DNA of 64,000 nt from Corella eumyota (Eukaryota; Chordata; Ascidiacea; Phlebobranchia; Corellidae): NCBI GenBank assembly GCA_963082875.1, contig OY720100.1, positions 7,068,001 through 7,132,000 on the forward strand, read 5' to 3'. The translations under genes were made by a program, and so were the position numbers. The notes beneath the pieces are model-generated. The model made no database searches and had not been told where the DNA came from. It worked only from the letters and a program-made list of their open reading frames with translations. This document shows positions 46,301 to 57,490 of the stretch, in pieces (positions within the stretch are counted from its first letter, which is position 1; each line of letters begins with the position of its first letter).

Positions 46301-49300
46301 CTTTTCAGGGCCACCGGTACACCTTGTTCGTTTAAAGGACCCATGCCCTGGTGGTGAGGTGCTTTAACTACCGTTGTTGTTTTCGTTCTTTCCAACACTA
46401 TAGGTTCAGCTGATTGTTTATCTTGATCTTGGGCAGGATAGTAGGTATCAATATGAACCACTTCACCTAGAATTTGCATAGATATTTATTTATGTTTAAG
46501 GTACAACCAATTTTTTAAGAAAAGCTTAAAATCTAATAACTTTGAAAGACGTTTGGATATTTTCAGGCCATTAATTTTTTTTTATTTGATTTCAAAAAGG
46601 GGGGAATTTAATAAAGTTTTCAAGTGATCAATTTTGTGGTTAGTTGTTAAATCAATTTATTCCATTAAAAATATTTTAGTTGCAAGGTAACAATTTTGCA
46701 TCTGTTAATAAGTAACTGAACTTTGAACAGATGGCTTAGTCGACCTTGTTTTAAATTGGATAAAATTAGCTTATACGACACATTTAAGCATGGCACAACA
46801 GTGAACAAACATTTAAAACAAACATTGCTAATCTTATTAATTTTCACATTGTTATACCATGGAGCTATGTTATAATTATTGACCACTATTTAACCTTTGG
46901 TAAATAACACGTTTAAGAATAAAAAAAAGCATTTATAAAATAATTTTATTTACCGTCTTTACTGGTGGTTTGGTACACTGCTCCCTGTGGTAAATCCGTC
47001 TTGGGGGTAATTTTAACATCAGCTGAATTAAAGTTACATCATTACAAGCATGTCATTTAGGTTAAAAGTGTATGCTCAGCATAAAAATTTAAAACCGAAT
47101 GTAAACCTATTTTACAAGCAAGTATCTTGGAAGCAAAAAAAATAGAAGTGTTTATTAACTAATTTACATGACGAGTGCTATCCTATACTAAGTTAATTGT
47201 AAAATTTTAACTGTCAAAATATTAAAAAAAACTGTATTGGTTTATTTTGGAAGCAATTTTTACAATTAATATTGATTTAATAAAATGTTTGTTAACTGCA
47301 CTTACCACTGTTAGCTAAAGGAAAATGTTTCCCATGAAGTGAGTATTCACTTACACTGGTAGTTTTGCTTTCAGCATTTCCTGGTTTCTATGAAAGATAT
47401 TATAAATTTAAAATAGGTGATATATTTACACAAAAATAAAAGTATTAAGCAACAAGAAATTAAAAATGGATTAAAAAAATTTCTTAAAAAAGGTTATCAA
47501 CAAACGTTAATGTTTTTATTTTTCTTACTGCAAGAACCTTACACTGAGGCTTTTTAAAGCTAAGGGACTAAACACTTTAAAAAACAAAAATAAAGCCATT
47601 AAATTTATCAAAAAAAAACAGAAGAAAAAGTAATGAGAAAAAGACTGTGTATACAATAAGAATTTTCCGCGTGTCTCGCAGAAGAGTCACGAAACCACTT
47701 GCACTGCCAGGTCTGGGTGTCGGAGATTCTGTTAATTTCTCACACTTGTTTGTGTTGTTTAAAGTGTTTGCCGAGTGTGTGGGTTGACTACCACCAGGAT
47801 ACGTCACATGATTTGCGTGGGAGTTTACGTAACCGTGGTTACTCTTTAGGAAAAAGATAACAAAAGATATGAAAAGAAAAAAGAAGAAAAGTATAGTTAA
47901 AAGATAGAGCAATTAAAAAACAAACCGAAATTAAAAGAAATTTTTAACAGAAATATAACGAACAAAATATCAAAAATAATTAAATGGTAAAGTTTGCCAT
48001 AAAAAATCTTCCGCAATTTTAATTCAATTTTTAAAACAAGTTTTACCTTTGCAATTGGTCGTGTTACACTTCTAAAAACTCTTGTCTGTGGTTTATAAAA
48101 TTCATTAGTGGGTGAAACAGGGGAAATAGGGGGTGGAGGTGAAGGCAAATTGTCCGGGGCTGGAGGTAGAGGAGTATCAAAGAACTTCTTGGATGTTGGG
48201 CTCCACACTGCAGTTGGAAAAAATAAAAAATTATATATATTTGATGAAACATTTTAAACAAATTAAATATAGAAGTATTATATTGAAAAAGTAAGTTAAA
48301 TACACCTAATTTAATTTTTAAACATGAAATAATAGAAAAATTATATACTTTTATTTATATATTTATATAGGCCTATTTTGTTTTACAGAGCATAATTTAT
48401 TGTTTTAGTATGCTTGACTTTAATTTTATTTTTGTTGTGACAATAAAACCTAAATTGGATTTTGTTTAGCCACAAAAGAGTTTTTACTACACCAAAATCA
48501 ATAAAAACTATAAAACTTACCATGCGGAGAAGGATTGGACACTCCACTTGCCTACAAAAAATTGTAAAATCATTTTTTTAAACAATGAATAAGTGAGTAA
48601 CGTGATATATTAATAATAGGCAATTTAATCAGCAACTGATTCATGTTGCTGTATAAAACATAGGCAAGTTTCCTATTACACTAACAACAACAACAAAGTA
48701 TAGTCATTGTTAAATTAACATTACCTAATTTAGATTTTACTACTACATAAAACAACCATCATATTCCATTTAAAAAGGGTGATATATTGAAATGAGTAAC
48801 ACTTTATAAAGGCAATTTTGGCATTATTAATTTAAAAAAAAAAAATTATATTTTTAACTTTTTTACCGAATATGATTGGAGAAGATCATCCGATGGAGGT
48901 GGGGGAAGAGGAGGAAGAACAAAATCTTCGTTAGTTGAGGCCATTTCTTAATGACAAAAAATTTAACAATTTAGCAAATAACCCGTCATAAGTTTAAACA
49001 TGATAACAGTAATTGTTTCACTACAAACCAGCCACTATAGTTCTACAAAAGCCATGCAAATGCAACAACATGATTAAATCTAATTACCACAAGCATGCAT
49101 GAAGTGAGAATTAATGTTACCTGTAACCTTATTATTGTCAGCAGAATAACCACTACCCAAACTATTATTAACAGTTTCTGCTTGATGTGAAAAAGAGTCA
49201 AACTCATGCACTGTGTTAGTATCTGCTATAAGTGCACTACCAAGGTTAGTATCATCATTTATATCGTCTATGTCGTCATCTGTGTAAGCTCGCTCAAAAC

Positions 49301-51511
49301 TCTCATTATCTGAACCATCATTACTACTTTTTTGATCTTCCAGTGGCACTGACAAGTATCCTGTATTTGGGTCAGGTATATCAAGACTTGCTGGCTTCGG
49401 AGATGCAGGTAATGCATCTTCTGATTTTTTATGTAAGTGAATATCAACTGTTGGACTTGTATTTTTTTGTGTTTCCGCGTTTAGGAACACATCGTCGCAT
49501 ACTTGAAGAGCAGGTTGATTTTCTGGGTAAGTTTCAGTTTCAACATCTGGACATTTATCTGGCATTGAAACAGGTGCATCTAAATTATTGTTGTCATTTG
49601 ATACAGAGTTAGTGCTGTCAGTGGATTTGGAGGTTTTATCTATGATCAGCACATCAGTGATTTCATTTTGAGAGTTATCAGTGGTCAATTCCAATATTGA
49701 GGTATCTTCTTGTGTTTCAACACTAGCAATAATATTTTCTTTATCATCTGTGCTTTCGACTTTGTTAATTTGAGATTGGTTAGGTGGTGATACATGCTCT
49801 TTGTTAAAGTTAGTGTTAAGTGACTTCCTTTTCTGGTTAAACTTGATTGGCTTAAATTTCGCCGAAGTTGTTAGTACCGAATATGGGGTAGGTGCAAGGT
49901 GACCTAGATTTTTATTTGTTTAATTGAATGACAATAATTTGGCGAAATTATGCTGTATTTTTTTTTGGAAGCCATGCACATTGCATTAAAACACTGATTG
50001 GCAAAATAGTTTAAGTTTTACAAGAAAAAATTCAAATCAGTAAGTTAGCAAGAAAATGCCAAACGCCAAGCAACTAATATTTAACAGTATGATAAATGTT
50101 ACAAGTTCACCTCTTATATTTTGTTATTTTGTTTAAGAGTTTCATAAAAAACATTCATAATGGTTAGTATAAAATCTAAAATAGAAATCAACATACCTAG
50201 ACCATTTGAATAGCCCCGATCTTGATTACTCATTGGTGGTTGCAGATTTTAACAATTAGCAAATTATAACAGTACACAAATTACCGTTTTAAAACATTAA
50301 CATTACAAACCAAAAGAATTACTGATACAGTGTAATTTAATCACAAAACACTTAATATTTCATGTTTTTAAATCTTTTAAAAATAAAATAATATATATAT
50401 AAATAAACTTTCTCTATGTTGGTTTAAATAAATGCAAAAACAAAAATTTCAACTATTTAGGAATATATATGCTTTAGAAAATATAATGCCTACTTGAAAA
50501 TCTAGAAAATTCTAGACGTCTTATCACAAATCAAGATAGAGGGTTACAGCGTTACACACTAAGTGGCCTAATACCATGTTATGCAGTCCACCCATAATTA
50601 TAACATTCCGTAAATACCATATATAAGAAATTGATATTTTTGAGCGCATGTTTCACTTTATATCAGACTGAATTACAATAAAGAATAAATAAATGCTATT
50701 ACTTTCAAAAAAGTTTTAATTTAATTTATTTTAAATCTCTACAATTTTTAAATTTAAATCACAACTGGCCTTTATTTTAACTTTCTTCTTATAACAAATT
50801 CTAATCGATTACACATGACTATACATGGGTAAATTTTGCTGAATGACTTAAGTATTAAGTAAATAGAGACTTTTGTAGGCAAGAACTGATAAGAAATTCA
50901 CTTTTACTGATATAATCTATAAGCTATAATGATGTCATTTTACCTCATACCAAAACGATAACGCAATGGGAAAAATTTGATAACACAAATAATGAATTAA
51001 TGAAAGTTACAGTATTTAAAAATCTACAGATAACAAATAACTACAAACATTATCCAACCTAAATTGGATAGTAAACTACACCAACTTGCACAACAATAAC
51101 TGAATGATATATAAACATTAACAAAATGTTTCTTACTACGTTAGTCACTATTAAACTAACAACACTAAATTAAAACGTAGTATATATATTATACGTTCCA
51201 ACACATGCCATAACGTGTTAGAAAAAAACGTATAACTATTCGACCGAACGTTTTACTACATTAAACGTAACACTATCACCCTTCCCTTACACAACACATA
51301 TTCTAACGACTACCAACATAAATATGTTTTTACCGGTATTAGTCCCGGTGGGCTGGCGGTCCGTTGCAGTTTTAACTGGGTCCGTTTGAGCATCTAAACT
51401 TTCACATTCTTCTTCCATCCTGGCTACAGTGGAATTTAGAATACCGATTAAGTCGTCAAGTTCTTGTTCGCGGCGTTGGCTGAACGTACACGCCTTACTT
51501 CTCGATGACAT
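40379..51511 (-). CDS. SORBS: SORBS family adaptor (SoHo plus three SH3 domains)
   Basis: Ortholog of vertebrate SORBS1/2/3 (CAP/ponsin, ArgBP2, vinexin), scaffolds linking vinculin, actin and signalling at adhesions. First exon 51334-51511 (MSSRSKACTFSQ..., with LD-like LDDLIGIL), then 49121-49903 (261 codons, Ser/Asp/Asn-rich), 48867-48946 (VLPPLPPPPSDDLLQSY), about 48516-48553, 48046 to about 48210 (Pro-rich), about 47648-47848, 47307-47390, 46953-47025, about 46300-46468. The SoHo motif HWYKNMFKQMHKIENND lies in exon about 46032-46104. Exons 45852-43490 carry two short SORBS motifs (ITDYQPAQPY, SGTIWDIDVER) and a WTDYFDDIYKPKL block. SH3-1 is in exon about 41993-42173 (ARAKFAFNAQTAKEM, ENWF, GIVPVQYL). 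SH3-2 is split between exons about 41606-41748 and 40995-41215. SH3-3 closes the last exon (40379-40888; VAVYAYAACNDDEVDLMPG, CDDGWYVG, FGTFPGNYV). Phases fit at nearly every join; the donor of exon 47648-47848 is ambiguous. Confidence 0.93.
50197..50233 (-). CDS. Alternative first exon of the SORBS gene (candidate)
   Basis: On the minus strand an ATG at 50233 opens MSNQDRGYSNGL and the frame meets a consensus donor (G then GTATGT) in phase 1, exactly the phase needed to join exon 49121-49903. It lies 1.1 kb downstream of first exon 51334-51511, which ends in the same phase. It would replace the LD-like N-terminus with twelve residues. It could also be an internal exon, but no good acceptor stands out just upstream. 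Confidence 0.5.
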
Positions 51512-53198
51512 TTCTGTCGTGACGATTAAGCAATATTAACGGGCAAATACCTCGCCTAATGTCCTCTAGTTGTTACACATAGACGGTGACTAACACGCGA
51601 CTTTGAAACAAAGTCAAATTTATTTATATACCTACTGCTACGTTTTATGTAAACGATTGCTGAGCACAAGAGTTATTAACAACGTTTAAATACGTGTAAT
51701 GCACGGTTAAATATTCGTTTTTCTGCAAATAAGGCCATGTTGCCTTTAATCACGTAACTGAGCTAGCAAGACTACTCGTGTTTACTGATCTACAACCAAT
51801 TATAACAAGTTGCTTATGCGATAAGCCCTGTAACCGAACCGCTTCGTTAAATGCAAACATAAAAAAAGTAAATGGTAGGGTCAATAAAATAACACTGGAG
51901 AAAGGAAAACTGGCGGACAATATTGACATAACCGGCTTCAAAACATCATAAGAAAAGTTTTGATAAACTTTCTTTCTTTGTTATAGCTAACGAAGGAATA
52001 CAACTCGAAATTCAAATCAATATTATGATGTTCGAAAGTTATAAAAAGGTAATTGTCGCAAAATTGAATTTGTCATCCAATCTAACTTTATGAGAAAAAA
52101 GGATGTATATTAACAAGTACAAGCTCAACCTTTACACAATGTCTAAAACACGATATGTAACCCTATGTAAGGCCAAACAAATTCGTTCTGCATTATTGGC
52201 AATTAAAGATTAATTCATATGCATTAAGTCTGGTTAAATATAAAAACATACGCTTAAACTAAAATTTAATAAACCAGCACGATAAATAACAGCCTAAAGT
52301 CTAACTAATCTATGCGGTCGTTATAACTTAACACTATTAACTTTAGTTTATGGTCATGTTCTAAATTTAATCGCAGAAAAAGTACAGCGAGGGTCGTAAA
52401 CTTTCGCCTAACAATTAACCACAGCTGCGTCTATTAGCCCCATGCGAGTTTACAGTTTTTAAGCAGCACAAAAAATTTCCTTGTGCTTGAATTACGTGGT
52501 GTGACTAATAGCTAATTAAACTGCATATTGACTTTCCCTGGCAAACGTTTACGTGATATTCAGTAGACGCTTTTCTTCGCGTATACAAGGCGATAAAACA
52601 AAACAATACCTAAAGCCTTGTTAAGCAACACCTATTACGTAATGTGTCGTCTAATTAGAGATTTTAAATCAATTTTCTTGTAATCTTAGAAAGCCTGAAA
52701 AGATGTACCACAAAAACAATCATTAAAAAACACTATTTAAAAAAGAGTGGCTTAAAGCCTGAATTCGAATTCAGCAATACAACGTTGAATATTTCCTAAG
52801 GCTGAGCGAAAGAAATATTAAGTTGATACCTTTAGCTACATACTAATTACGAATTCATGACTACTATGTTGAAATTTAATATATCCCAACAATGCAAATA
52901 TATATTTGAATAATTTACAACAACAAAATGCTGGCGTGAAAAACTTAACTAAACTGTGCCTTAACAATAAATCTATTCATCAAACTTAAAATAAAGTAAT
53001 TGTTTAAAGAGAATTTATGAATTGAAACTTTAATTAGAAGGATGTATTAAAAACATACAACATTATAGGAAATTTACAAAGTCAGAAGAAATTGCTTTTA
53101 AAACCAAACAAATTAGATATTGATGAGATTGCAAAAAAAATGTATTTCTAAAACCAGATAACAAAGCTGCCACCAAAAAGCTAGATAAATAACTATAC
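51512..53198. other. Non-coding stretch between SORBS first exon and the giant exon
   Basis: 1.7 kb, AT-rich, no convincing exon and no recognised repeat. It is either the promoter of the short SORBS transcripts or an intron if the giant exon belongs to the same gene. No stop-bearing terminal exon for the giant frame is seen in it. Confidence 0.55.
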
Positions 53199-55905
53199 CT
53201 TCTTCTGCATCATCCTCATCCAGTGAGAAAAGATCGGGTAGTGGTGGAACCTTAGGAAGATCTTTAGTGCTGTTTATGTTTTTAGGAATTGAATAGGTGG
53301 AAGATTTAAACACAGAAGGGTTTTTTGGTGAAAATGTAACCTTCTTTTTAACTTGGAGACTTGAAAATGGCTTAGGGGTACAGATACCTAAAGTTGAAAC
53401 ACATCTCTCTTTAAAACCTATTGGATTAGAATTTACACCTTCAAGTTCCGTCTTTGATTCAAAAGCTTCAGAAGAAGAAATGTCGACACTATCATTTTCA
53501 GTTGGTAGGATCTTGTCTGTTTCCCCCTTTTTTTGCTTTCTAATTTGTTCCAATTCTTCCAGAACTGAAACGCTCTTGTAAGACGTTTCATTTAATTTCA
53601 GTTGAAATTTGTTAAGCACAGCTACCTGTTTTTTCTTTGCGACTTCCTTTACAACATCTTGGCTATCAGCTGATGTTGACTCAAAAATTGATCGCTTTTG
53701 GTCAAAAAGGAATTTACTTCGTTTGGCCAAATTTGCCGGACTGTAACCAAACTGAATTTTAGACTCTTCCACAACTGGACCTTCAGGCATTAATTTGTTA
53801 TTTTCATTTTTAACAAGTATAGGTTTTTTAGGAATATCTGGTTTAGTGATATTTTTCTGTCCTGACAATAATTGAGCATTGTTAACTAAAGGCTCCATTT
53901 TTTCGAAATTTTTACAGTTTTTATCTTGGTTCTGAACATTAGTATTTTCAGTTTTAATTTTGTGTTGATTTTCTTTCAAAATTTGAATTGGAATCATATC
54001 TACTTCCACTTTGCCAACATTCTGGGAGGTATGTGATATTTTAAATGGATTTTTCCTTGCTTCTTCCTTAAATTTTATTTGACCTTCGATTTCACCAACA
54101 TCTTCTTTGGATTGTTTTTCCAAATCACATATTTCATTGTTCTCATGTTCTGTATTTTCAATTTCTAAGTTTTCAATTTCATTAAAGACTTTTAAGGATT
54201 TAGAGTCTTCACTACTAATGTCAGGTTCAGGTAAATTTTCTGTATCGCAGTTTTCTTTTTCGAAATAGTGCTTGAATGGATTCTTTTTTAAATTTTGATT
54301 CTCACTATCCATTTTTACATCATCATCTGAGTTTAACAAAATTTCAGCTTCGGTCGAGGTATCTGAAGATTGTTCTTTGGATTCTTCGACATTAAAGTTT
54401 TTGTTTTCAATTTCATCCGCAGTCTGCATAAATGATGTGGAATCTTCAATGCAACTAATTGGATCAGAATCTTCCGACTTTGTTTTAAGAATAATGGGTG
54501 GAGAAAATTGAGAAACATCATTTTTATTAAAATCTTTTAATAACTTTGGAGGAGCATGGCTTCCGGCAACATCTGATGTTATGGTTTTCTCTCTAGAAAT
54601 TTCTGAATAAGATTCAATTACGCTGTAAGACTTGTATGAAGACAAAATTAAGTCTGTGTGTGATGAAGCTGAATTGATTGTTTCTGAAGAAGTCAAACTG
54701 TGAATGTCTAGGTTGGAATTAGTTTCAAGGGCATTGGTGTTTTCTGGTAACAGTTCCGGAGGTGGTGGAAAGGAGTTTGTGTCTGAGTCTGAAGATTCAT
54801 CTTGTGTTTTCAACTTTTTAAACTCGGGGTTCTCCTCAGCATTTAAACACTCAAGAATTGGCAAATCTTCTTTATGATCACTTCCAACATTGTTAGTTTG
54901 AATATTTAATTCAACATAACTCTTGTTTTTAATAGAAGTGTTAACATAAGGTATATCCTTTTTCTTGTTTTCACCAGTAGAAGATTGAAAAGAAAAATCG
55001 CCATTGAAGTTTTGGTTCGGTAATTCATTTACAAAGGATTCAATTTGAAAACAGTCCTCCTGTTGCTTATTTTGGTCATGCCATTGCTGTCCCATTTCAA
55101 TTGCAACAGAAAAATCTTCAATAAGATTGGCTACAATTATCTCAGAATCGGAGCTAAAAGACAGTTTTCGGATTACTGCTGCATCCTCAGTTTTGCTCGT
55201 ACTTGATATTGTTGAAGGAAAATTTTCATCAAATTCTGCTTCATGCTGAGGTTTAGTTGTAGTGGAGAGATCATGCTCCACTATTTGTGATGTTGGCACT
55301 TCCTCAGATGAAGAATTACTTAGTTCAACTACAGTTGACTGGCTTAAAGTACTTGCATACACTTCCTTCTTTTTATAATTATCTGAAGTTGTTAATTCCC
55401 TAGGTAGTGTGATGTTAACGTCTGGAAAAATAAATACTTCTTCATCCTCTTTTGTTTCTTCGGCTGAAGCTAAAATCTTATCGACAGTTGATGAAAATTG
55501 ATCTTCATGTTTTGATGGTGAACTGGGAATCTGCAAAGCATTTGAAAAAGGTTTTTGACTCCTCTGAAAAACTTTACTTTTAACAGTTGGGGCATGGCTG
55601 TCTAACAAATCAATGGAAGGGTTTATTTTTTCGGTTAAATTAGCTATAAGCTTGTGCACAACATTTTCAGTTTGATTAAAATCCTTCGAGTCTTGATTTT
55701 GCGCAATTATCCATCCAGAATTGTTAAAACTGGTTGAATGTGGCCTCCACAAATCAGTTAGAAGTTGTATGTTTTCATGAATTATGTCATTGGAAAAAAA
55801 GGGTAAATTGGGGTATTCGTTTTGATATACATCGAGCAAGTTGGACCATCCAGAAATATCCTCGTGAACCGAATGAAGATCTTTACGGATATAAATCTTA
55901 TCCAT
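53199..55905 (-). CDS. Giant 902-codon exon, unrecognised acidic disordered protein; possibly a long SORBS 5' exon
   Basis: The frame starts at ATG 55905 (MDKIYIRKDLHSVHEDISGW; an upstream GTG is not used as start) and runs 902 codons to a donor (GCAGAAGAAG then GTATAG) at 53199, phase 1. Unspliced, it would read about 28 further residues to a stop at 53113, hydrophobic and unlike the rest. The protein is rich in Ser, Glu, Asn and Lys and mostly disordered. The N-terminal 75 residues look the most ordered (aromatic-rich: WSNLLDVYQNEYPNLPFF, LLTDLWRP). Two KNPFK motifs offer NPF ligands for EH domains. Near the C-terminus comes a more conserved-looking block: SPANLAKRSKFLFDQKRSIF, VAVLNKFQLKLNETSYKSVS, then KKKVTFSPKNPSVFKS. 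I do not know the family. No other downstream exon is visible before the SORBS exons, whose acceptor at 49903 needs this very phase, so it may encode the N-terminus of a giant SORBS isoform. It could also be a separate gene. Confidence 0.6.
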
Positions 55906-56076
55906 ACTTGAAACTGTCACACTGTCTATAACACTTATTTTAAGAAAAATTTTTACTGACTATCTGGATTTATCCAACAAAAAGTTTCTAACGCTGTTTA
56001 GGAACAACGTTGTCAACCAATACAAATTTGAATGGCTTTCCTATTGCCAAAGTTACAAAATTTACAATTTCACCGG

Positions 56077-56350
56077 CAATATGGTAAGAACACTTACTAC
56101 ACCACCATGAGGTCGTGGATTCAATCCCCACTGTTCTCATGCTGTAGCGCCCTTGAGTTAGGCGCTATAACAGTATAAACTCCTGCTGAGCCAGCACTTA
56201 ATCAGCAGCATAATTACCGTGCAATTATAATCTTTATAATATTTCAAACTAAAAAGGCAATTCGAAACTGGGTTGAAGTAACTTATGTTACTCTGGGTTT
56301 AGGTCGCACATTCAATCTTCCCATGTCGAAAATACAGATATATACAAAAA
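56077..56350 (+). mobile_element. tRNA-derived SINE, nearly full length
   Basis: Plus-oriented: head ggtaagaacacttactacac with B-box-like gtggattcaatcccc, body tgtagcgcccttgagttagg and agccagcacttaatcagcag, 3' part ggtttaggtcgcacattcaa and tail atatatacaaaaaaaa. Followed by a cagacagac-rich simple run. Confidence 0.9.
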
Positions 56351-56557
56351 AAAATCATAGACAGACAGACTTACACACTTCCTACAAACAGACAGAGACC
56401 TAGACTAATATTACATAAATTCTGTTAAATAAAAAATGAAGTAAGCTAGTCTTGTTAAACAGTTAAAATTCTTACTGATAAACTGAAATATAATTATTTG
56501 TTTGCGATTTGGAAAAGGTTTCACTACAGAACCCCATTTTTATTTTTAATTTAATAC

Positions 56558-56614
56558 CTCAACCACTTCGTCTGTTTGTGCGTAACTGCTTACAGGCTTA
56601 ACCTTCCTCTGTTT
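56558..56614 (-). CDS. Possible small exon upstream of the giant exon
   Basis: Flanked by an acceptor (tttgcag) and donor (GAG then GTATTA), 57 bp, one open frame reading KQRKVKPVSSYAQTDEVVE. It does not join the giant exon in its coding frame, so it may be a 5' UTR exon or chance. Weak. Confidence 0.2.
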
Positions 56615-57098
56615 CTGCAAATTTCATAGTTTTATTATGCAAGCGCAAAGACAGGGTCCTACCGATTACCACATCTTTGCATAAAACTTTGGTTTAAAGA
56701 AATTATTTGGATGTAACAACTTTTTCTACACGTTTACCTACTCAAAATTTTATGCATTTAGCAAAAATACTGCAACACCACAACAAAATTGCAAACAAAA
56801 GGTAACTTTATCCTCGCCGAATAATTCACAAAGTTGAATTTTGCGGGTAAATTTAACTTTTGGAAAGTTTTGCTTTTGTTAATACGTTAATTTAACTTTT
56901 ACATTTAAAAACGTTAATTTAACTTTACATTTAAATTAAGCCAAGTCTGGCCGTCGTCATCTTGTCATTTTGCTACCATTAAAGACTTGTTTGCACTAAA
57001 CCTTGTTTAATAAACTAAGAATTAAACTTTTGTGTTTAAAAATAGGGTTGTTTATTTGTCTGTTTTAACCAAAAACGTTTATCGATAAATTGGTTGCC

Positions 57099-57140
57099 AG
57101 AAGCTTCGGCCGTGAGAAGCTTCGGCCAGAAGGTTCGGCC
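57099..57140. promoter_or_regulatory. Triple GAAnnTTC (heat-shock-element-like) cluster in GC-rich islet
   Basis: The 13-base unit agaagcttcggcc occurs at 57099-57111 and 57115-57127 and, with one change, at 57128-57140. Each has GAAnnTTC, the inverted half-site pair bound by HSF. The spacing between pairs (8 and 5 bases) is looser than a canonical element. Confidence 0.4.
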
Positions 57141-57490
57141 TGCAAAAAACGCGGGGGGTCGGTGACGAAATTGCCGCGTAAAATGTCAGTTTAAGACCAT
57201 ATTTTACCGATATTCAAAATATAAAAAAAACACAACAAATTTTGAAAATATATGCCAATTTATTTACTCAAACAACTAAAATTTTAAAACTTCAATATGA
57301 GAAAAAATATGATAACATAAAAAAATATCAAGTTTTAAAAGCATAACATATCTAAAATTTTACTCTAACATTGGCAAATGATAAATGAAAAGGTAAGTAT
57401 TTATTTTTGATTTAAGACATTTTTTTAAATGCCAAAAAATTTTTAAGACATGGGAGCATTTTACAATTTTGAAGATTTTACAATATTTGT

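Larger units (their letters stand above)
55906..57490. other. Upstream region of giant exon and 3' side of C3-like gene
   Basis: 1.6 kb holding a SINE (56077-56350), a possible 57-bp exon (56558-56614), a GC-rich islet with a GAAnnTTC cluster (57099-57140), and simple AT-rich sequence. The C3-like 3' UTR must end near its right part. Confidence 0.6.

Noticed and set aside
51750-51941. 63-codon minus-strand frame between SORBS and the giant exon
   Set aside because: No acceptor in a fitting phase, hydrophobic and unlike the flanking proteins; treated as chance.
53113-53198. Hydrophobic tail of the giant frame as a membrane anchor
   Set aside because: It lies beyond a consensus donor and has intron-like composition; more likely read-through into intron.
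53297-53581. 94-codon plus-strand open frame
   Set aside because: Shadow of the giant minus-strand exon; no splice or family support.
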